Assembly (NCBI GenBank): GCA_001661515.1
Contig: LUVW01000001.1
Span: forward strand, 1,134,052 to 1,198,051
Length of the DNA: 64,000 bases
Direction of reading: 5' to 3'
Source of the DNA: Capniomyces stellatus
Taxonomy: Eukaryota > Kickxellomycota > Harpellomycetes > Harpellales > Legeriomycetaceae
How positions within the stretch are numbered: the stretch's first letter is position 1; every line of letters starts with the position of its first letter. The translations under genes were made by a program, and so were the position numbers. Positions 11,004 to 22,063 of this stretch are shown piece by piece. The notes under the pieces were generated by a model. The model was not told the DNA's origin. It saw only the letters and a list, made by a program, of their open reading frames with translations, and did no database searches.

Positions 11004-14000
11004 CTCCAGCCACAAACACCGGTTGGCAAGCAGGCATACCGGCACCCGGGTCAGCGCTGGCAACTAGATACAATGCGGGTAGCTACAGCAGAAATATGTC
11101 GGCAGACGAAAAGAAGGTGTACGTGCAGCGGCAGATGACGCAGCAGGAGATGTATGCAGAGCGGCAGCGGGCAAACATGCTCAACTCGATGACCAGCCCA
11201 AACTCAATGCAGTCACAGGCTCTGATGATCCACCCAATAGGCGGTGTTCAGGCACAGAGCATCAATGTGTACGAGCCAATAGTAATCAATGTTGGCCATG
11301 GGGCTGGCGAAAGGGACGTGATTGTGCCCGAGTTTCTGGGCCGGTGGCTGAAGCCTCACCAGGTGGAAGGTGTCCAGTTTATGTGGAATAATATTGTGAT
11401 GTTTCGGCAGGGGGTTGAGAGAAACCAGCAGCACGGGTGTGTGATTGCACACGCAATGGGGCTAGGAAAGACGCTTCAGATAATCACGTTTATCTATACG
11501 CTGTTTTTGGCTTTGGCAGAGGACGCAGAGATTGCAAAAGGGAAAGGCAATGGTGAAGGTAGAAGTAAAGGTAAAGGTAAAGGTAGTCAGGCTGGGAATC
11601 TAGAGCGCCAAAAGCCCAGTGGAATTCCTGAAGAGTTCCGCAAACGTACAGCGTTGGTTCTGTGTCCACCAACGCTGCAAACCAACTGGAAAAGAGAGTT
11701 CCGCAAGTGGCTAAACAACAGTGGAGTGGACGTGAGCAGCGGGCAGCCGCAAGTGATGCGAGATGCGGAGAGGCTGGCGCACAGCAAACACGTGGAGGAG
11801 GTAAGAAGGGTGCTTGGAACGGTTTTGTGCTATGGGCAGACGGAAGGCAGCGTTGAGCAGAAGGTCGAGATGCTGGAGGAGTGGCACAGTAGCGGCGGAG
11901 TGATGATTATGGGCTACAATGCGTTCAGAGACATGAGCAAATTCCAAAGCACAAAGGGCAGACCACTGAAGGCGTCAAAGAGACAGTCCCAGCGGATATT
12001 CAGGTGTTTGGTGCAGCCGGGCCCAGCGCTCGTGGTGGCTGATGAGGGCCACTGCATAAAGAATCATAACTCGCAGCTTTCGGTTTCTGCGGAAAAGATA
12101 GCTTCGGTTGCAAGAATTTGCCTGACTGGGTACCCGCTACAGAATAACTTGGACGAATACTGGACAATGGTCAACTTTGTGTTCCCCAATATTCTGGGCG
12201 ACTTGAAGAGGTTCCGAGACGACTTTTCGATTCCAATTTCCAACGCGCTGTACCTAGACGCGTCGCCCGTGGTTAAGCAGATTGGAACAGCTAAGCTTAT
12301 GGCTCTACAAGAACACCTGTCGCCGCTGGTTCTTCGCCAAGACGCCAGCGTTCTGCACAAGGCGATTCCGCCCAAGGTAGAGTTCTTTATCATGTGCTCG
12401 TTGTCAGCATTGCAGCTTGAACTGTACAAGGCGTTTTTGGATTCGTTTGCTGTGAAGGTTGGGCTGACCAATGAGGGCATTGTGTCAAGATACTCGACAT
12501 TTGTGGCTATTTGCAACCATCCTGGGGTTCTCAAGTACCTGTTTAACGAAAGAAGAAAAAAGTACAATGAAGCTAGGCTAAAGAACCCCAACAACAATAA
12601 CGTGTTTACGGGAATAGATGGATCCGACGATGAGCTGTTTGGGCTGGGACGAAACGCCACGACTGGTTCTGGTACTGGCTCTGTTACTGGTTCTGGTTCA
12701 AATGGTTTGGCTGAGATTGTTATTGGAGAGAACAATGACGATTCCTGGTCCAAATCTGTATTTGATTCAGTTCCGCCATCAACGGTTATCCAGCCGTGCC
12801 ACTCGTCCAAGATTCTGGTGATGATGTCGATTCTGTTTAATTCGCTGATGGAAAACGAAAGGGTGCTGATATTTTCGCACTTTATCTCGACGCTGGACTT
12901 TATTTGGTGGACCATTGACACAATGGATCTGCTGGGCTACGTAGCCAAATCCAAAGCCAAGCTCAGAAACAAAAACAAAAATAGAAACAGAAACGGGCCA
13001 ATCCATCGAGCCGAAGGTGCACCCTCAATTGCCGATGCGGTACTGAGGATTGATGGACAAACATCTATGCTGGAGCGGACAAAGCTGATTGATAGGTTCA
13101 ACGATATGGGCAGCCAAGCAAGGATCTTTTTGATATCAACAGGGACCGGATCAATTGGTGTAAATCTGGTTGCTGCAACTCGCGTGATTATGTTTGATGT
13201 TGGTTGGAATCCACTTTACGACGAACAAGCTGTTGCCAGAGCCTACAGATACAACCAAACCAAACGCGTGTTTGTGTACAGATTGATTTCCATGGGCACT
13301 TGGGAACAAACCATGTTTTTAAACAACAGACACAAAGTTGGTCTGAGTCTGCGTGTAATCGATAATATACATATTGAAAACAAAGTCATGAAAACTGAAA
13401 CTAAAAAATACTACGCCCCACCACCCGAGCCCAGTGAAGTTGAGCAAATGGACCCAGACGAGCTCAAGAGCCTGGTGCTAAAGAGTCGCGTTGACCCTGT
13501 GTTTACCAGAGTTTTGAAAAAAAATCTCAAACACATTGTTTCTGTTGATACCCACTTTACCAACCCAAATGACATCAACTACTCGTTCAATCCCCCCAAC
13601 TCTACCCAAAAACTCCTGCAAACTTCAACTTCCACCACCAAAAACCCACACAGCCTCAGCCCAAATCTTCTTGACACCAACCCACGCGTTATTGACATGG
13701 TCACTATTGAAAAAGGCAAACTCAAGTCGTTTGCTTTACCACCAAACAAACGCAACTTTGTCGGTGATATTGAAGATGTCGATGTTGATATCAGCGCTGA
13801 TACTCTAACCCAAAACGACTTTTCACTTGGTCCAGATTGGTCAAACACAAACTACAAACCCCCTCAACCCACAAAATCTATTTCTACCCCAACTACCACC
13901 ACTACCACCCCAACTATCACCACCACTACCACCACTACCACCACTACCACCACTACCACAAACAACAACAACAATAGCAGCAACAAAGCTAACACTGTTG

Positions 14001-16594
14001 CTAATACTGTTGCTAATCCCATCGAGTTTAGCGATTCAAACAGCTTTGATGCAGAGTTTAGTGATGCTTCCGACATCTCTACTGGATTTGATTTTTCCAA
14101 ATTCAAAATTACATCTAACCACTCTGAACCCTCCAACTCCAACTCCAACTCCAACTCCAACTCCAACTCCAACTCCAAATCAAAGTCTTTAGACCTTGAT
14201 CTAACCATCAAACAAGATATTCTCGACTCCATCTCTTTAAAAGAGTCTAAGCTTGGACGTGCTGTGCAAAAAAAACAGACCATACAGCTCCCAGAATATT
14301 TGGATCTTACTAAGCCCAATCCCAATCCCAATCCCAATCCAAAATCAAAATCAAAATCAAAATCAAAATCAAAATCAAAATCAAAATCAAAATCAAACTT
14401 CAACTCAAAAACTCTATTGGACTCGGCTATCGCGTCCCTACCAAAAAGAGCCGATGCCTTGATTACCAATGTACCAAGCCGAAATTCTGGTGCTGGGTCT
14501 AACCCAAACCTTCGAGTTGATTCTTCCAGAAACATCTCAGAAACTCAGTACCCAAATACCTCAAGTAACTATGTTCCTAAAAAACTACCACAACCTACTT
14601 TACCACCACCACCACCGCCACCTCCTCTACCTGATCTACCAACACCTCTTCCTCCAATCACACAAAAAAGCTCCATAGCTCTGCCCCCCAAACCCACATT
14701 GCTAGAACAGGCAACCAAAAACGTTCCTGTCACAGCAACAACAGCAACAAAAACAAAAACAACATCAATTACAAATTCGTTGCAAAGATTCAATCAAATC
14801 AACACTCCACAGCCTCCAGTTCAAATTACGCATGTATACTCAAAGGCAGCCGGCTCGAACCCAAATACAGGCATTCCAAACACAAATATGTCGGCTACCA
14901 AACCAGCTATCAAACCAGCCATCAAACCAGCTATCAAACCAGAAATCCCCGCCCACCCAAAACCATCTTTGCTGAAAATCGCTCTAGCATCAAACCCAAC
15001 TCTCGTTTTGAAACCCAAAACCTCCTCCACCGCCAGTTCACCCACCATCATTGGCGGTACCAATAACATCGGTATTAGTAAAGGCAGCGTTGATAAATAT
15101 CTTTCTTCCGTAGCCTCAACGCAAAACAAGCCAGTCGATCTTGATTCTGTGCTCAGTTTAGATATTAACAAGTATCGAATCCTACCAGCCACAACAACAA
15201 CTGCTACCACCAAATCTCTAGCAAACACAGGCCCAACTACCCACTTACTCACAACTTCATCTTTAAAAAACACTTTAGTTCCAAAATCCAAAAACTCTAC
15301 TGGTGCTTTTGACAACGATCTGACTGACATTCCTGATGGCCCCGTTTCTAAACAAGGCTCATCCACAGTGATTCCAAAACCAAATCCCCTTTTATCCAGC
15401 AATCTAGTCTACTTCCAACAACAACCCGCATTACACTCCGCCTACACCAACCCAGCCAGTGAACCCCGAGCTGAAGGTGTAAATGACTTGACAAACACTA
15501 ACACCACAATTAGCAACAACGACTTCTATGGCGCTTTCAACTCCTCCAACTCATTTATGTTTTCAAACTCGTTGCTAGTCAAGAAAAAGGTTGAAAACAC
15601 CATACCAACCATTATCTCCACCAAACCCCACCCCAAGCCTCATCCCAAGCCTCATCCCAAGCCTCATCCCAAGCCACATCCCAAACCTAATCCCAAACCT
15701 AATCCCAAACCTATTACCAATCCCAATACCAAACCTAATCCCAAACCTAATATTAAACCTAATACCAATCCCAAACCTCATTCTCAATCTGCAGGAAATA
15801 AATCAACTCTGCCGAACTATTCGAGTAAAAATTCGGCTTTGAGTCACAAAATTAGCCAATCAACCAACTCTACCAAAGGCTATTATTACCCAAACAAAAC
15901 ACTAATACTCTCATCCAACACTAATAGAACCAACACCAACAACAACACGAATACTAACTACAACCTTAGTAGCACTTCCAACTACAATGGCACTCAACAA
16001 ACTCAACAGTTAACCAACCCCGTCTTTTTAAACACGTCGTTACTTGTCAGAAAACCATCAGCCGGGAAATATGACGTCAAGCCAAACCCATCTCCACCAC
16101 CTCAAAATACACAAAGCAACCGTTCAACTCCAGATTTAGATCTCAGCCGCAAAGTAGCCAGCACTGTCAATGCAAGTGGGATCAGAATATATCACCCGCA
16201 TGCGTCACCAACAAGAAATACAAGGCCTGCTTCCCCAGCTACCAGAAACCCAACAAATGAGGAGCTGAATAGTTACAACAGGAGCCACGATTACGCACAC
16301 GACAGACGCATAACCAACAGGTTTGAACCTACTGATACACACAGAAGAGACAGAGATTCAGCACGCATCAGCCATGCTGTCTATGACAGAGATATTTCTA
16401 GATCAAGTTATGCCAGCACCAGCAGTAATGCCAACACAGAATACAGTCAAAACAGAGCTCATTATTCCAGAGATAATAGTAGAGAAAGAGGAAGAGAAAG
16501 AGATAGAGAAAGAGAAAGAGCTAGAGGAAGAGATAGGGGGAGAGATAGAGGAAGAGAAAGAGAAAGAGATAGAGAAAGAGATAGAAAGGGATAG
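7006..16594 (+). CDS. Very large ATRX-like SNF2-family chromatin ATPase with N-terminal SAM-like domain
   Basis: Two exons are proposed: 7006-7522, then from 7671 (or 7719) to 16594, about 3,146 residues. The second exon has no in-frame ATG near its start, so the join is needed. Residues about 10-85 look like a SAM-type helical domain (W-T-K-E-Q-V-G-A-W, then DGKFLIENL). A long acidic/basic region follows. The SNF2 motor lies at about residues 1400-2060. Motif I is HAMGLGKT (near 1427) and motif II is DEGH (near 1630). The C-terminal helicase lobe has FLISTGTGSIGVNLVAA and QAVARAYRYNQTKRVFVYRL. The DEGH box and the Y-R-Y-N-Q-T-K version of motif VI match the ATRX/ARIP4 branch rather than Rad54 or Snf2 proper. 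Such enzymes move nucleosomes or other proteins along DNA in the nucleus. No ATRX-type ADD zinc finger is evident. The final 1,000 residues are disordered and repeat-encoded, ending in an Arg-Asp/Arg-Glu tail. Confidence 0.85.
9170..9275 (+). repeat. GGACAGGA-type repeat encoding Gln/Glu/Gly
   Basis: An imperfect repeat based on GGGCAGGA and GGACAGGA units lies inside the ATRX-like gene and encodes alternating QEG and QER. It marks part of the acidic N-terminal region as repeat-expanded. Confidence 0.75.
10930..11002 (+). repeat. Pure (AAC)n tract encoding poly-Asn
   Basis: A nearly uninterrupted run of AAC codons encodes a stretch of about 25 asparagines, before the SNF2 motor of the ATRX-like protein. 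Codon purity suggests recent slippage expansion rather than an old conserved Asn-rich domain. Confidence 0.9.
13888..13959 (+). repeat. ACC/ACT repeat encoding poly-Thr
   Basis: Repeated ACCACTACC units encode a poly-threonine tract just after the SNF2 motor, followed by an Asn run. Two codons for Thr alternate, so the repeat unit is hexanucleotide-like. Confidence 0.85.
14131..14396 (+). repeat. Three hexanucleotide blocks encoding (SN), (NP) and (KS)
   Basis: Three separate dipeptide-coding tracts lie within 270 bases of the same reading frame: AACTCC units at 14131-14177 (Ser-Asn), AATCCC units at about 14314-14340 (Asn-Pro), and AAATCA units at 14341-14396 (Lys-Ser). Each block is close to perfect. 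Confidence 0.9.
15624..15780 (+). repeat. 12-base repeat encoding Lys-Pro-His-Pro and Lys-Pro-Asn-Pro
   Basis: Units such as AAGCCTCATCCC and AAACCTAATCCC repeat about a dozen times in frame within the C-terminal tail of the ATRX-like protein. His units come first and Asn units later, suggesting stepwise expansion from diverged founders. Confidence 0.85.
16486..16590 (+). repeat. AGAGAAAGAGAT repeat encoding the RE/RD tail
   Basis: A purine-only repeat encodes alternating Arg-Glu and Arg-Asp dipeptides as the last residues of the ATRX-like protein. The repeat runs past the stop codon at 16592-16594 into the 3' region. Confidence 0.85.
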
Positions 16595-17506
16595 AGAAAG
16601 AGATAAGGACATGCGAGGAAGCCGATAAATAAGAGGGGAAAGTGAAAGTGAACGGGAAAGACGGCGTGTTAGATGGTATGAGTAGAGTTTGTGATAATTA
16701 CAACAAAACCACGTTCAGAATCAAGACTATTAAGAACATACAGGCATTCCACAGACAAAAAAGCAAGCTAGACCTATTTTTTATTTAATCTTTTTAGTTG
16801 GCGTATGTGTTTTTTGTTTTTAAACTTAAAAAGATTTAATATTGGAAAAGAAGGATATTATAATAAAAATATATTGGACGAAGAAAAAAAACCTCCAATA
16901 AACTCCAAAGATCAAAGGATGGATAGTGTTAAAATGGGGCGCTGTATAATCGCAGTGATGAATGATGATGACTCGTAACGATCATGATGTTATAAACTCA
17001 CCAGAAATAAAGAGATGAAAGTTAAACTAAATTAATTAATTAATAACAATGGTTTTTTTTCTTTATTCTTTGAAACCTTTTTTTTCCAGAATATAAAACG
17101 GTTATAACAAGTAAAAAATTAGAGTACAATAAATAACCAGGAATATATATCTGACCTTTTTACACATTGGAACTATTGTAGTTAAATTCAATGTAGTTTG
17201 GAACAATCGAAGTCATTTAAACACTGCCCTGATTTACTTTCCACTTTCTAGTTTTTCTTGCTGAATATTGTATCACTCCGCCCATTTTCCCATGATCTGC
17301 CTAATTGTACTGTTCTTTAAATCTTGCCAATTACCACTATTTTTCTTCTTTTTGTTGAGTAGCCTTTTTTTCATTTCCTTCAACATGAACGACTCTCGTT
17401 GATTATTGATTATCCAAAAGTGCTTTTGTAGCGAATTCAAAAGAATAAAAAAACATATTATAAAAACGTATTACTAATACAACAGACCCAGGCCAAATAT
17501 CTAAAA

Positions 17507-17546
17507 TTGATCTTGAAAACACAATGTTGATCTTGAGAACACAATA
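17507..17546. repeat. 20-base tandem repeat, two copies
   Basis: TTGATCTTGAAAACACAATG is followed directly by a second copy with two substitutions. It is intergenic and I can assign it no function. Confidence 0.85.
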
Positions 17547-17689
17547 TTAAATATATTACTCTCCACTTGTTTGTACCTGCACTGCGCTTTTGTGTTTAAT
17601 CAACTGATATCACTCCATTCACACACACACACAAACACACACCCCCCCCCATCCACTTGTGTTCTACCTCATTATTACCTTTTTTGAAA

Positions 17690-17744
17690 AATAAATAGCA
17701 ATCGTAGAAAATGGAAAGTTAATAAATAACAATCGTAGAAAATA
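17690..17744. repeat. 31-base tandem repeat, nearly two copies
   Basis: A unit containing AATAAATARCAATCGTAG followed by AAAATGGAAAGTT is repeated once, with the second copy partial. It lies about 150 bases after the 20-base tandem repeat, in the same gene-poor region. Confidence 0.8.
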
Positions 17745-20700
17745 AAATAATATTGTAAATCACTTTTACTCGGTTACTGTTTATTGACTCTTATTGTCAT
17801 TTTTCTCATCGATAATATCACATTATTTTAGTAATCTTGTTACTGTTGTGGATAGGTATACCAAACTGCAGCTAAATAGAGATAACACATGTATAATATA
17901 TTAGGATATCACTTGCTTACTCATCGAACCAATCAAGATATCCAACCTTTTCTTTTTATATTCACATACTTCTCACACCTGACAAGATACGTTCGGCTTG
18001 GCTACTAACACAAACTTGCAAGTATACACATTATGTACACTTGTTTTGTTCACCCCATTCCACCAACATTTACTTGCTTTTCTTTGTGGTTCATTTAAAA
18101 GTATGAAGGGAAAAAAAGGGCAAATGTATATTTAATGTATACAGACCAACCCATGTGCATACAAGAGTGTATATCTATATTGCATTCACTTTTCCAACCT
18201 TATTACATACTTTAGCACTGTCATGTAAAGTAAATAGTGTAGTGGTGGCAAGTACATCAAACACATTTAGCAGAAATGGCATCCGGTAATCAGATTTCAT
18301 TCAAGTTTCCTTTTTTTAGTTGAGATTGAGCTTTTTTAAAAAATGAAAATGTATACTACTCGTACTTTTTACATTGAAATATGCCACTTGTATTGTTCAT
18401 GGAATTTTCTTATATTGCTGAAATCATGAAATCTTTATTATACACATTGTAATAAAACACGATTTTAACTATTTCTTCAGGTATTTTCTTTCTTGTTTGC
18501 AAATAAAAATTAGTCTAGTATTTATACTTCTATTTCTGAACCAGACTTGGTTTCAAGCTACTTTAAAGCGCAAACATTGCCAGTATCATGTTATTCAGTT
18601 AAAAGCAAAAGCAAAAGCAAAAGCAAAGCCATATGACCAAAGGTAAGTCAGCTTTTGATAAAATGTGACATCTTGAAAGTCAGATATGTCTGAACATCTC
18701 CGAAATTCGTCATTCCGAGTATACCTCACCCCCCCCCCCCTCCAATTTATGAATTCCCAGGTTAAAATGGTCATTTCTTTGATTACTACACTATTTCCGT
18801 TATACATCCCATGTTAAAAGCTCACATGGGATTGTAGTTTCGAGAACTAAAGTGTGAAAATAAACTGAAGCAATCATGGCCTGTTTCTCGCTTCTTGCTA
18901 TAACACTTTAACCAAGTTGGTTCAGTTTAGTTACTATTCGTCAATTTAACAATTTTGGATGTACGATTGCAATCAAACAATTGATATGTTGAGTAAAATG
19001 TAAGGTACGAGTAAACGGGTAGTCAGTTTAATATGCTATAGCTTGGGAGCTTAAAGCAAGTTGATGTGTTTTATTAGTAAAGTTGCTTAACTGCTTTTTT
19101 TTCTAATATCAAAAAGTAATATCAGATTGGCTATACAGTTGGCAGAGTTCAGCTACAACTACAGCTTCAACTTCGACCTATTGTTAATAACCTTATGTAA
19201 TTATAAAAAGGTAGAATAACATGAAGATTGCCAAAAGCTAATTATACTCTGGAAATTAGAATCAGAGAAAAAGCAAATATACTTGGTAGTTTCTAACTAT
19301 TTAGTGCACTTGTCAATATTTGTTATTGCTGATATAAAAGTACCATATCTTCTTGCAATAATTAAAAGTACCATGTTTTTCATTATTATTGTGCTTTATT
19401 CTACCTTTCCAAGAGTTCGCCCTTTCAATAGTAACGCAGATTTAGCTGTGAAAAAGTGAAAAAATGCTATATTGGGCTTCCTTAAATCTTAGATTGTGTT
19501 TCAAACCCTTTCAAACAAATAAAACTGTAGCAGTAGTAATCAACATCTGATATACTTCTTGCAATCACTAAAAGCTTGCTTTTGTTTTGGGTCAAATCTC
19601 AAAGATAAATGCTTTAAATTATTGCGAGGAGTTTGGTGCTGTGTGTGAAAACCACGAGTTTGCAATTTTAATATTATGAAACACGTACATTATGAACAAT
19701 GCGGTTTTTACTTTTTGTATAAAATATCCCAATATCCAAATCTCTCTTTTTCATTAAGCGAGAAAGATACCAATTATTGTTTTTGCAATAATGATCCTGG
19801 AAATTGTGGGACATTATGTAATAATAAATAGGGGGAGGGGAGTAAAATGGGGTTATTTATGTTAAATGATTAGATGACAATACAAGATTGCTTTACTTTA
19901 TTTTAGTTTGTCAATTTTTGTCATTTAAATGTGATAAATAGCGCTTTTCTACTCGAATAATGCAATAACGTACATGGTAAATAATCAAAGCATCACCATA
20001 GTATAAAGCAGTATCGTATAGTATGAAAAGAAAAAGCAGATTTTGCCCGAGTCATTCCATCTTCAAATAAGAGCAAGTGACTTTTCGATTGAGGGCAGCT
20101 TGAAAAAGTTGTGATGTTCTGTGATAGGTTGGATTATGTCATTAATTTTGAAAAGAAAGGAGCGATTGCTGCTATGTTAAAATTTCAAGTGGTTTTTCTA
20201 GATTATGAAAAGGAACAATAAAGTATTGTGTTTTCTGTGTAGATTTAGTCCATGTTAGAATCTTTCCATTATGTTAAAACATTTTATTTTTTTTTAAAAA
20301 AAAGCAGTGAATCGAGTGCAGCCAATTATGGCAAATTGTATTAAGACTTTAAAAGCTAATCGAGATTGAGCAAAAAGCAAAAAAAAAATCCATGATCACA
20401 AAATGAAAAAAAGCAAACATAAAAAAAAAAGCAAATATATAAAAGAATTATATTGACATTACATCCAATTAGCAGGAGTAGATTATTTTAGGTTTGCTTG
20501 TTGCTAAAACAATTTAGAAAAATACACTAACAAAAAATAAATAAAAATATAATGCAAATCGAAATACGCTTGATAATTAAGAACGATACGTGTGGTAGTA
20601 GCAAATAAAATGGTGTTCGGTTTTCGTTTAATTTTGTATGAAATAATCATTGTGTTGTATAAATCGTGATGACTTTAAACCAAGCTATTAAATAGCTAGT

Positions 20701-21967
20701 GACAGGTGTGTAAAAATAATAAAAAGAATATACAAAATAGATTATACACCAACTCGATACACATTACTTGACTTAATCAGTGCGAATAAAGAAAAATAAA
20801 AATGAAAAGACTAAGTGTTAGACTACGTTGTATTATTTAAACAAATGAAAGCTCCCAGTGAGAAAAAATAATAATCTATTTGCTCTTGAAAGCTGATATT
20901 ACTGTAAATGTAAAAAATTTCAATCTCAAACAAGAGCAACAAAACTTGGTTGATTCAGAATTTCGATAAGTGTAATGGAATTTATAGGTAAAGCTAAGGA
21001 CACATTATATAATGAAACAATGCTCCCGTTGATTAAATACAGAATATAGACGGCAAAACCATTTATGTAATATTTCAGTAAATTGCGTTACATAATTAGT
21101 GAAACATACTTAACTTGGTATCACAATAGAACTAATTGTACGGTCTTTTATTCAAAGAATTGCCTGGTAAAGTAAGTAATTGTTGTTCACATTTAGCGGA
21201 TTTATTTTATTTAAAAGCAAACTACAAGCATCAAAACTTGCTGCTACTGCAGATTTTGGGGGTGATTTAGAATTGAAAAGGCGAAATAAAGGCACCAAAA
21301 ACAACACAATACACCTTTTTAATATATGCAAATCGAACAAGGAAAGGTTTTCGGTGGCAACTCTAGTAGTAAAAAAAAAAGCTTCAAGTAATATTATATC
21401 AACTCAGCAGTATTCTAGTAATATTAATTCGGCAAATTAATTTGGAATCTTTACGCTGACTTTATTAACGAAATCTAAATTTAACTTGATTTTTAACTAC
21501 TGCAAGCATATTTTGGTCTCGAATATTTAGTTTGGATTAGTAAATGCAGTAGATTTAAAATCAGTAAAAAGGATACATCTATACAAGCACCACTTTAATT
21601 ATATAAAGGAATCGAAATTCGCCCGTGAAATTGTTCATTAGGGAAACCTTTGTTTGCTTGTATATCTGTTCAGATTTCTTTCAAAAAAAAATCAACTGAT
21701 TTATGCCACTATATATTCTCACTTCTTAGCGCTAAATATAGTAGCCTTTTTCAAACACCTAAACGCTTAAACATAACACACATTTTTCTTGTGTATGATA
21801 TTACTACTCATAAAAGTGAGAGAAAAAAAATTAGGGAACTTTGTGAAAAAATAGACCGGTAATTTATCACAAGCAGCGCGTGGATGCCACAAGCTTACCG
21901 AAACTAAATATAAAGCAACAAGCAAGCAAGGATTGCGTTAGATTTGGCTGTAGAGTTAAACCTCGTG

Positions 21968-21975
21968 TATAAAAG
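21968..21975 (+). promoter_or_regulatory. TATA-box candidate for the zinc-cluster gene
   Basis: TATAAAAG lies 96 bases before the ATG at 22064, the only match to a full TATA consensus near this start. The position fits a leader of roughly 50-70 bases. Confidence 0.5.
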
Positions 21976-22063
21976 TAAAACAGAGCAAGAGGACAAACAG
22001 TAGCACCCCCCTCCTGACAACGAAACCAAATGAAAGGAAAGAACGAGAGTAAGCAAATCCAAA

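Larger units (their letters stand above)
16595..22063. other. Long gene-poor region upstream of the zinc-cluster regulator
   Basis: About 5.5 kb with no convincing coding sequence on either strand. It holds AT-rich sequence, an AC repeat next to poly-C (about 17620-17650), a C12 run (18729-18740), a short AAAAGC repeat (18601-18627) and the small tandem repeats listed separately. The first part serves as 3' region of the ATRX-like gene and the last part as promoter of the regulator at 22064. Short frames at 21180-21440 and 21650-21862 have no ATG-initiated, protein-like content. Confidence 0.6.

Noticed and set aside
10773..11063. Minus-strand frame with a long poly-Cys tract
   Set aside because: It is the reverse reading of the (AAC) poly-Asn repeat in the ATRX-like gene and has no features of its own.
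12064..12921. 285-codon minus-strand frame opposite the SNF2 motor
   Set aside because: The plus strand encodes conserved helicase motifs here; the antisense frame has no recognisable content.
13864..14535. 223-codon minus-strand frame
   Set aside because: It is a shadow of the repeat-coding region of the ATRX-like gene; its Val, Asp-Phe and Leu-Glu runs mirror the plus-strand repeats.
16323..16628. Alternative frame with Glu/Lys-rich tail
   Set aside because: The same purine repeat reads openly in other frames; the main frame continues from the SNF2 motor.
21180..21440. 86-codon plus-strand frame before the zinc-cluster gene
   Set aside because: It opens with TTG, has no ATG near the start and no protein-like features; composition is like the spacer.
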